This document shows, in pieces, positions 58,172-64,000 of a stretch of 64,000 bases of DNA. The notes beneath the pieces are model-generated. The model was not told where the DNA came from and ran no database searches. It saw only the letters and a list, made by a program, of their open reading frames with translations. Positions within the stretch are counted from its first letter, which is position 1; every line of letters starts with the position of its first letter. The stretch comes from JBKEDS01 sp047975545 (GTDB lineage Bacteria; Bacteroidota; Bacteroidia; Flavobacteriales; Flavobacteriaceae): assembly GCA_047975545.1 (NCBI GenBank), contig JBKEDS010000012.1, positions 19,697 through 83,696 on the forward strand, in the 5' to 3' direction. The position numbers and the translations under genes are program-made.

Positions 58172-60334
58172 TTATTCCTTAACCGTTTCGGTAGTAGCTA
58201 CTTTTTTAATAGGTTGGGTTGCTTTTAAATCTTCGAGAACATTTAAGGCTTCCTCAACATAAATATCCTTGCTTAAACTGGTGTGCCAACGTTCGCGTTT
58301 TTCCTTTAAGTCGGTAGTATCGGTTTCGAACAAGTTTTTTTCGTAAGCGGTGGACTCGAAGGTTAAATTGGTTTTGTAATCGTCTATGGCATCAAAGCGT
58401 TTGGTTTCTTCTTCATCCAATTTCACCTCTTGCTTGTATTTGTTGTAGTTTAAGGTTACTTGTTTTTCGTCTATTTTGCTTTTTATCCATTTGGCATTTT
58501 CGGCAATAAGGTTTAACTGTTCGTTATTGCCCATACGTTCCTTGCTTTTTTTAATGGCGCTGTCGTAATCGGAATAGTTGTTCCATGTTTTATAGCTGGC
58601 GGCATCAATTTCGTCCCAAGGCAGGGCATTGTCCTTGTCTTTTTCGCCAATGTCGATAAAGCTGAAACGGCCGGGCAAATCGATATCGCTTTTAACGCCC
58701 TCCAACTGTACCGAACCGCCGTTAATTCTGTAATATTTTTGTGTGGTTAGCGCCAAAGCGCCCAAATCGCCTACCGAACTGTTGCGTATCATGTCCAGGT
58801 TGTTTAAATCGATAACGTTTTGCACGGTACCCTTGCCAAAGGTTTGTTTGCCCCCAATGATAATGGCCCGCTTGTAGTCCTGCATGGCGGCCGACATGAT
58901 TTCGGATGCCGAAGCCGATATTTCGTTTACCAAAACCACCAATGGGCCGTCCCATGAAATGGATTTATCGCGGTCCTTCAATACTTCTTTACGCTTGCCT
59001 GTTGAGTGTACTTGCACTACGGGGCCGTCCTCGATAAACAATCCGGCCATTTCTACCACGGCAGGCAGGGAGCCGCCGCCATTGTTGCGCAAATCGAGTA
59101 CCAAGCCCTCTATGCCTTCGGCTTTCAGGTGTTCTATTTCGGCCTTAACGTCTTTTGCGGCGTTTATGTTTTTGTAATCTTTAAAATCGACATAAAACGA
59201 AGGCAGGTTTATAACGCCAAAGGTTACTCCGTCCTTTTTAACTACGGATGCCTTGGCGTAGGTTTCTTCCAACTCGACCACATCGCGCTCCAAGGTAACG
59301 TCCTTTATACTACCGTCTACCTTTTTTATGGTTAGGGTTACTTTGGTGCCCTTGGGGCCTTTTATGTAGCCTATGGCTTTGTTAAGGGGCATGCCAACGA
59401 TGCTTAGCGGTTCTTCTTCGTTTTCTTGTTTCACCTTTAAAATAACATCCTCGACCTCCAGCTCGTTGCTTCGCCATGCGGGGCCGCCCGAAATTAGGGC
59501 TACTATTTTAACATAATCCATGCGTTTTTGCAGTTGTGCGCCAATACCTTCCAGTTTTCCGGACATGCGCACATCAAAATCTTCCTTGCCCTTGGGGGCT
59601 AAGTAGTAGGTGTGCGGGTCGAACTCTTCAACAAAAGTGTTTACGTATTCCGAGAACCAGTCCTCACGGGTTTTATCGTCTATATTGTCGTTAAAGTAAA
59701 CGTTCATGGATTTTAGGGTGGACTCCCGTGCTTCTTTTTCAATTTCCACCTCGGTTTTCATAATATGGGCAGCATCGTTTTCCTTGGCTTTTTTTTCGCT
59801 TTCGAATAAATCGTCGTAATCGGAAAGGGTTGAAAATTTAAGTTGTTGCCTCCAACGCTCTTTCATTTCCTTTTCGTTTTTAACGTATTCCAGATTTTCG
59901 TAATCGGTGTTAAATGCTTCGTCTACGGTGTAATCGAAGGGTTTCGACAATATATCCTTGTAAATAACCTTGCCTTCTTCTATGCGTTTTAGCAGCCGTT
60001 CGTTTACCACGTTGAAAAAGGTAATGTCGGAGGCTTTAAGCTGGTCGTCCAAGTTCTTTTTATATTGTTCGAAATATTTGTAATCCGACTTGTAGAAGTA
60101 GCGTTTAAAGGGGTCCACCACCTGCAGGTAGTCGTTAAACAATTCTTCCGAAAAATCGTCGTCCAAACTTATGGGGTCAAAATGTCCTTGTTCCAATATA
60201 TAGGTGATTATTTGAACCAAAAGCCTGTCCTTATCGGGGTTATCAAATTTTTTAGTTGTAAAGCTGCAAGAAGCAAAGGCCAACAACAATAATAGGAGTA
60301 AAACTTTATAATTTCGTTTCATAATTGTTCTCAT
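58172..60334 (-). CDS. prc: carboxy-terminal processing protease (tail-specific protease), lipoprotein
   Basis: This 720-residue S41 protease degrades or trims proteins from the C-terminus in the periplasm. A lipoprotein signal (LLLLLLAFASC) begins it; the second ATG at 60322 gives the more compact signal and may be the true start. A tail-specific-protease N-terminal domain precedes the PDZ domain (about 245-330; KLEGIGAQLQKR, GPAWRSNELEVEDVI). The catalytic Ser477 lies in SASASEIMSAA and the Lys at about 501 in TFGKGTVQ. A DUF3340-like C-terminal domain with a coiled coil follows. The length matches E. coli Prc. Confidence 0.95.
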   Translation of the reverse strand: MRTIMKRNYKVLLLLLLLAFASCSFTTKKFDNPDKDRLLVQIITYILEQGHFDPISLDDDFSEELFNDYLQVVDPFKRYFYKSDYKYFEQYKKNLDDQLKASDITFFNVVNERLLKRIEEGKVIYKDILSKPFDYTVDEAFNTDYENLEYVKNEKEMKERWRQQLKFSTLSDYDDLFESEKKAKENDAAHIMKTEVEIEKEARESTLKSMNVYFNDNIDDKTREDWFSEYVNTFVEEFDPHTYYLAPKGKEDFDVRMSGKLEGIGAQLQKRMDYVKIVALISGGPAWRSNELEVEDVILKVKQENEEEPLSIVGMPLNKAIGYIKGPKGTKVTLTIKKVDGSIKDVTLERDVVELEETYAKASVVKKDGVTFGVINLPSFYVDFKDYKNINAAKDVKAEIEHLKAEGIEGLVLDLRNNGGGSLPAVVEMAGLFIEDGPVVQVHSTGKRKEVLKDRDKSISWDGPLVVLVNEISASASEIMSAAMQDYKRAIIIGGKQTFGKGTVQNVIDLNNLDMIRNSSVGDLGALALTTQKYYRINGGSVQLEGVKSDIDLPGRFSFIDIGEKDKDNALPWDEIDAASYKTWNNYSDYDSAIKKSKERMGNNEQLNLIAENAKWIKSKIDEKQVTLNYNKYKQEVKLDEEETKRFDAIDDYKTNLTFESTAYEKNLFETDTTDLKEKRERWHTSLSKDIYVEEALNVLEDLKATQPIKKVATTETVKE

Positions 60335-60495
60335 AAATATTCATTTGCGTATACAACGCCCGTCATTTTTGCACTAAAATAAAGAAAAAACCATGCCAAC
60401 AGGGTTTCGTGCCGCTAATTTTTTGTTAAACTGAAGAAATGGCATATTTCCTTGATAAATTATGTATTTTAGCAACGGCTTTTCTAATTTTTCTT

Positions 60496-61278
60496 ATGAA
60501 CACAAAACCACTTATTTTAATAACCAATGACGACGGCATAACCGCACCGGGCATTAGGGCTTTAATTGAGGTAATGAACACCATTGGCGAAGTGGTGGTG
60601 GTGGCGCCCGACAGCCCGCAAAGCGGCAAGGGCCACGCCGTAACCATAGACTCGACTTTATATATTGAACGGGTTACCGTTAACGGCGGCCCGCAAACCG
60701 AGTACAGTTGTTCCGGAACGCCCGCCGATTGCGTAAAATTAGCCAACAGGGAAATATTAACCCGAACGCCCGACCTTTGCGTTTCGGGCATTAACCACGG
60801 CTCGAACTCGTCCATAAACGTAATTTATTCGGGCACTATGAGTGCCGCTATCGAGGCTGGCATAGAGGGTATTCCCGCCATTGGGTTTTCGCTATTGGAT
60901 TTTGCTTGGAATGCTGATTTTGAAGCCTGCAAAGGCTTTATAAAAACCATTACCAAAAGTGTTTTAAAAAACGGATTGCCCAAAGGCATTGTGCTTAATG
61001 TTAACATTCCTAAGTTGAAGGAAACCGATATTAAGGGCATAAAAATTTGCCGACAGGCCAAAGCCAATTGGGTGGAGACGTTCGACAAGCGCAAAACACC
61101 CCAGGGCAAGGATTATTATTGGCTTACGGGAAAATTTGTTAACTTGGACCAAGGTACCGATACCGACGAGTGGGCCTTGGCCAATGGTTATGTTTCGGTT
61201 GTGCCCGTTCAGTTCGATTTAACGGCGCACCATTGTATCCAGGATTTAAATACGTGGGGGTTAAATAAAAGTGACTAA
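60496..61278 (+). CDS. surE: 5'/3'-nucleotidase SurE
   Basis: This 260-residue metal-dependent phosphatase acts on nucleoside monophosphates and is linked to stationary-phase survival. ILITNDDGITAPGIRALIE carries the metal Asp pair, and PDSPQSGKGHAVT, SCSGTPADCVKLA and VSGINHGSNSS the Ser and Asn ligands. I chose the ATG at 60496 since MNTKPLILITNDDG is the family start. The open frame upstream to 60439 would add a hydrophobic leader without support. The stop overlaps the next start by 1 bp (TAATG). Confidence 0.96.
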   Translation: MNTKPLILITNDDGITAPGIRALIEVMNTIGEVVVVAPDSPQSGKGHAVTIDSTLYIERVTVNGGPQTEYSCSGTPADCVKLANREILTRTPDLCVSGINHGSNSSINVIYSGTMSAAIEAGIEGIPAIGFSLLDFAWNADFEACKGFIKTITKSVLKNGLPKGIVLNVNIPKLKETDIKGIKICRQAKANWVETFDKRKTPQGKDYYWLTGKFVNLDQGTDTDEWALANGYVSVVPVQFDLTAHHCIQDLNTWGLNKSD

Positions 61279-61559
61279 TGAAAAAAGATATTGTTATAGG
61301 ATTTATTATCGGCACCATTGCCAACACCATAGGCTTATTACTTGTCGCTGCACTACTGGGCAAGGGCGACAACGTTTTTGCCGTAATAAAAGCGGCAGCC
61401 GACCAAGGTTTTTTGGGAAAGCTAATTAGCTTGGGCGCTATATTGAATTTAATTGCCTTCTTCATTTTTATAAAAAAACGACAAGATTACAAAGCGCGGG
61501 GTGTTTTGCTTGCCACCGCCCTAATTGCCATTTTTACATTTGTTTTTAAACTCTTTTAA
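61278..61559 (+). CDS. hypothetical small membrane protein between surE and lpxB
   Basis: This 93-residue protein consists mainly of three hydrophobic helices (about 4-24, 45-64, 76-92), with the Lys-rich loop IKKRQDYKARG between the second and third. I do not recognise a named family. Its start overlaps the surE stop by 1 bp, and lpxB begins directly after its stop, so the three genes are translationally coupled. Tight coupling to lpxB suggests an envelope role, but this is only context. Confidence 0.75.
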   Translation: MKKDIVIGFIIGTIANTIGLLLVAALLGKGDNVFAVIKAAADQGFLGKLISLGAILNLIAFFIFIKKRQDYKARGVLLATALIAIFTFVFKLF

Positions 61560-62672
61560 ATGAAGTACTATATAATAGCGGGCGAAGCCTCGGGCGATTT
61601 GCACGGCTCGAACCTTATGAAAGCCTTAAAGCAAGAAGATGCCCAAGCCGATTTTAGGTTTTGGGGCGGCGACCTCATGCAGGCCGTTGGCGGCACTTTG
61701 GTATCGCACTACAAAGAACGGGCATTTATGGGCTTTGCCGAGGTTATTATGAACCTAAATAAAATTTTTAAGGCCATTGCCTTTTGCAAGGCCGATATTG
61801 TGCAATACAACCCCGATGTTATTATTTTTATAGACAATTCGGGGTTTAACCTACGTATGGCCAAATGGGCCAAACAAGCCGGGTTTAAAACCAATTATTA
61901 CATTTCGCCACAAGTTTGGGCATCGAGAGCCAGTCGGGTAAAAGCCATAAAACGGGATATTGACGCCATGTACGTTATCCTGCCCTTTGTAAAACCCTTT
62001 TACGAAAAACACGATTACAAGGTTACCTTTGTTGGACATCCGCTTATCGACGCCATTGCAAACCGTACCTTGGTAGATGAAGTTGAATTTAGAAAAGAAA
62101 ACAACCTGAGCCAAAAACCCATTATAGCCCTACTGCCGGGCAGCCGCAAACAGGAAATAAAAAACATGCTAACGGTAATGCTTAGCCTTGTTGCCGATTT
62201 TCCCGATTACCAATTTGTAATTGCCGGGGCGCCAAGCCAAGATTATAGTTTTTACCAAGGCTTTATTAAATCGGACAACGTTAAGTTCGTAACCAACAAA
62301 ACCTACGATTTGCTTAGCGTATCTACGGCAGCCTTGGTAACATCGGGAACGGCAACCTTGGAAACCGCCCTGCTTAAAGTACCACAAGTAGTTTGCTATA
62401 AGGGCAGTACCATTTCGTACCACATTGCAAAACGGATAATAACCCTTAAATTTATATCGTTGGTAAATTTAATTATGGACCGCGAAGTGGTTACCGAACT
62501 TATCCAAAACAACTTTAACAAAAAACGATTAGAACAAGAGCTTACCAAAATTCTGAACCAAAAAACAAGAGAAAAAATGTTTTTGGATTATTACGAACTT
62601 GAAAAAACTCTCGGCGGAAAAGGCGCAAGCCAAAAAACGGCGCAGTTAATTTACAAGTCGCTGCAAGTATAA
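61560..62672 (+). CDS. lpxB: lipid-A-disaccharide synthase LpxB
   Basis: This 370-residue GT19 enzyme joins UDP-2,3-diacylglucosamine and lipid X to form the lipid A disaccharide. It begins MKYYIIAGEASGDLHGSNLM, with FWGGDLMQAVGG, INPDVIIFIDNSGFNLRMA-type DVIIFIDNSGFNLRMAKWAK, YYISPQVWASRASRVKAIKR, LPGSRKQEIKNML, and TSGTATLETALLKVPQVVCY. The length is normal. It starts in the base after the upstream stop codon. Confidence 0.97.
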   Translation: MKYYIIAGEASGDLHGSNLMKALKQEDAQADFRFWGGDLMQAVGGTLVSHYKERAFMGFAEVIMNLNKIFKAIAFCKADIVQYNPDVIIFIDNSGFNLRMAKWAKQAGFKTNYYISPQVWASRASRVKAIKRDIDAMYVILPFVKPFYEKHDYKVTFVGHPLIDAIANRTLVDEVEFRKENNLSQKPIIALLPGSRKQEIKNMLTVMLSLVADFPDYQFVIAGAPSQDYSFYQGFIKSDNVKFVTNKTYDLLSVSTAALVTSGTATLETALLKVPQVVCYKGSTISYHIAKRIITLKFISLVNLIMDREVVTELIQNNFNKKRLEQELTKILNQKTREKMFLDYYELEKTLGGKGASQKTAQLIYKSLQV

Positions 62673-62683
62673 CATCTCTCTTT

Positions 62684-63253
62684 ATGAAACACCTATTACT
62701 CCTTATAACCTTTGCCATTTGTTTAAGCAGTTGCAAATCGGCTAAAAGCACGCAATATAGCAGCACGCACCCAAGGCCTATTAAAACGGCTTCAATAAAA
62801 AAGAAAACTACCGTAATAGCCCCAAACACCCCATCGGCAAACACTTCGGAAACAACTATTACATACAAAACCAAAGCCGAAAACATTATCGATTTTGCCA
62901 AGGATTTCGAAGGTGTTAAGTACAAATGGGGCGGCACCACCAAAGCGGGCATGGACTGCTCTGGGCTGGTGTTCGAGTCGTTTAAAGCTTATGATGTTTT
63001 GTTGCCCAGAATTTCGAGGGATATGGCTAAACAGGGCGAAAAAATAAGCCTAAACCAAGTAGCCCAAGGCGACTTGCTTTTTTTTATTACCGGCAACAGG
63101 CGGGGTACCATAAACCATGTGGGACTTGTGGTTTCCACATCAAATAACGTTATAGAATTTATCCACTCGACTACAAAACTGGGGGTGGTCGTATCCAGCC
63201 TTTCTGAAGATTATTGGAACAAATCGTTTAAGGAAGCGAGGAAAATATTGTAG
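62684..63253 (+). CDS. NlpC/P60-family peptidoglycan peptidase, lipoprotein
   Basis: This 189-residue C40 cysteine peptidase has a lipoprotein signal (AICLSSC, Cys17), a Ser/Thr-rich linker and the catalytic domain from about 65 (VKYKWGGTTKAGMDCSGLVF). The catalytic Cys92 and His145 (TINHVGLVV) are present, with His161 (FIHSTTK) as the third residue. It should cleave stem-peptide bonds at the outer-membrane face of the periplasm. It follows lpxB after 11 bp and so is probably in the same operon. Its 3' end overlaps the next, convergent gene by 26 bp. Confidence 0.95.
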   Translation: MKHLLLLITFAICLSSCKSAKSTQYSSTHPRPIKTASIKKKTTVIAPNTPSANTSETTITYKTKAENIIDFAKDFEGVKYKWGGTTKAGMDCSGLVFESFKAYDVLLPRISRDMAKQGEKISLNQVAQGDLLFFITGNRRGTINHVGLVVSTSNNVIEFIHSTTKLGVVVSSLSEDYWNKSFKEARKIL

Positions 63254-63824
63254 TGTCATCAGGAAGTAATCCAACCGCCCTTTCTATACACCTCTGCACG
63301 GTCTTGCCCGTAACGCCATCGTAAATGCGGCCTAAATTTGCGGTAGAACCATAAGAGCTTTTATGCACATAGCCAACCAATAAATACCAGTGGTTTAGCT
63401 TAGGCAAATCGCCATGCCAAAAATAAGGGTTTACGTCTATGGTGCCGTTTAGGGTTAAGGAATGGTGCGCCCCATTGTTATAGGCATTAAACCCAAAATG
63501 CGTGGTGCCGGAATTGGAATTTGTTTTTTTTATCCACACGCTAAAACGGTAAGTGGTATTATGGTTTATGGCGTAATAGCAGGTATTCCAGCCCCCATCG
63601 GCATTATTGGCCGCATCGGGCGTTGCTTTCCAAAGCACAACCGTATTTCCTATATGGTTTTTGCCCAACCCCCTGCTGTTTTCGGAAGTATTGCCGTTTT
63701 GCCCAAAACAAGAAGCCGAACCGCTTCCTACCGTCCACGATGTTGTGTTTAAAAGATTTTGCGATAACACGGTTAAGGGCACTAAATAGAAACAGAAGAA
63801 AAATAAGGGTAGATGTTTTTTCAT
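63228..63824 (-). CDS. exported beta-rich protein, perhaps 3'-truncated
   Basis: This 198-residue protein starts at the ATG at 63824 (MKKHLPLFFFCFYLVPLTVLSQ, a clear Sec signal); the open frame extends to 63947 without need. The mature part is beta-rich and aromatic (SWTVGSGSASCFGQNGNTSE, NNADGGWNTCYYAINHNTTY, RFSVWIKKTNSNSGTTHFG), like a carbohydrate-binding or lectin-type jelly roll. From memory such modules in other flavobacteria continue past GRIYDGVTGK. Here the sequence changes to QRCIERAVGLLPDDTTIFSS and stops inside the neighbouring NlpC gene, so truncation or a frameshift near the end is possible. Confidence 0.6.
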   Translation of the reverse strand: MKKHLPLFFFCFYLVPLTVLSQNLLNTTSWTVGSGSASCFGQNGNTSENSRGLGKNHIGNTVVLWKATPDAANNADGGWNTCYYAINHNTTYRFSVWIKKTNSNSGTTHFGFNAYNNGAHHSLTLNGTIDVNPYFWHGDLPKLNHWYLLVGYVHKSSYGSTANLGRIYDGVTGKTVQRCIERAVGLLPDDTTIFSSLP

Positions 63825-64000
63825 AATATTTAGCAGTTGTAGCGCATTAAAACCTAACGCATTTAAATTTTTTCGATTGGTTAAAAAATGTTGTTTTGTT
63901 TTCTTCGACAAGCTCAGGGTACAAAGGCGTTGTTCGTTAATCTGCATGCAATAAAAAGACAGGCGTTCGTAATAAGGTTATTAGAAGAAGGAAGTACAAC
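63825..64000. other. right-edge intergenic sequence
   Basis: This stretch upstream of the exported-protein gene contains the half-repeat TTCGACAAGCTCAG (about 63903-63916), related to the elements at 2532 and 28629. No gene start could be supported at the edge. Confidence 0.4.

Noticed and set aside
60439..60495. Upstream extension of SurE by 19 residues
   Set aside because: The hydrophobic leader is not part of the cytoplasmic SurE family; the ATG at 60496 gives the exact family N-terminus.

Overview
The window is one stretch of a Bacteroidota chromosome, very probably a marine or plant-associated Flavobacteriaceae. The evidence is a SusC/SusD pair, TAnnTTTG-type promoter boxes, the typical flavobacterial order of the division/cell-wall (dcw) cluster, a lipoprotein TamA variant (TamL), an FtsZ with a long acidic linker, and many short lipoprotein signal peptides. 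Nearly all the DNA is explained by ordinary chromosomal genes. There is no phage, insertion sequence, CRISPR array or rRNA operon.

Layout. 1-2401: the 3' end of a GHKL-type ATPase gene with a STAS-like partner, then rpe and two paralogous double-CBS proteins. 2585-21357: one co-directional (minus-strand) polysaccharide utilisation locus for arabinose-rich glycans. Read in transcription order it is ECF sigma factor, FecR anti-sigma factor, STN-domain SusC, SusD, GH51, GH43 (GH43_4-like), GH43 (GH43_5-like endo-arabinanase), GH127, GPH-family sugar symporter, cytoplasmic GH43, GH51 and an aldose 1-epimerase. 21582-24290: an Asp-box propeller/PKD exported protein. 24401-27460: class I ribonucleotide reductase whose ATP-cone sits on NrdB instead of NrdA. 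27770-28482: a HicAB toxin-antitoxin pair, followed by tRNA-Arg(UCG). 28697-45982: yqeY and the dcw cluster (ftsZ, ftsA, ftsQ, murC, murG, an interposed four-helix-bundle gene, ftsW, murD, mraY, murE, ftsI, ftsL, rsmH, mraZ), all on the minus strand, with a clear three-box MraZ operator upstream of mraZ. 46309-64000: housekeeping genes (alpha/beta hydrolase, engB, pnp, rpsO, accD, fbaA, tamL, a SpoU methyltransferase, prc, surE, lpxB, an NlpC/P60 peptidase) and a few orphan membrane or exported proteins.

How the genes work together. In the utilisation locus, surface endo-arabinanases should cut the polymer and SusCD should import the oligosaccharides. Periplasmic or surface-anchored GH51/GH127/GH43 enzymes and a cytoplasmic GH43 would finish them to arabinose, with the GPH carrier crossing the inner membrane. 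The SusC STN domain, FecR-like protein and ECF sigma factor form a trans-envelope induction circuit. The dcw cluster makes the peptidoglycan precursor and the divisome under probable MraZ autoregulation.

The most notable observations are: a MurC whose nucleotide-binding P-loop has lost its His-Gly-Lys core through three changes spaced exactly 7 bp apart (a possible assembly error, otherwise remarkable); an AccD with all four zinc-ribbon cysteines replaced; ribonucleotide reductase with the ATP-cone on the radical subunit; a family of nested palindromic intergenic repeats, four nearly complete and two degenerate, three of the complete ones inside the dcw cluster; a hairpin containing a 14-codon ORF between hicA and hicB; and a structured element between rpsO and pnp. 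I did not find a clearly novel multi-gene system. The best candidates for under-described biology are the truncated ATPase/STAS-like pair at the left edge and the structured repeats.
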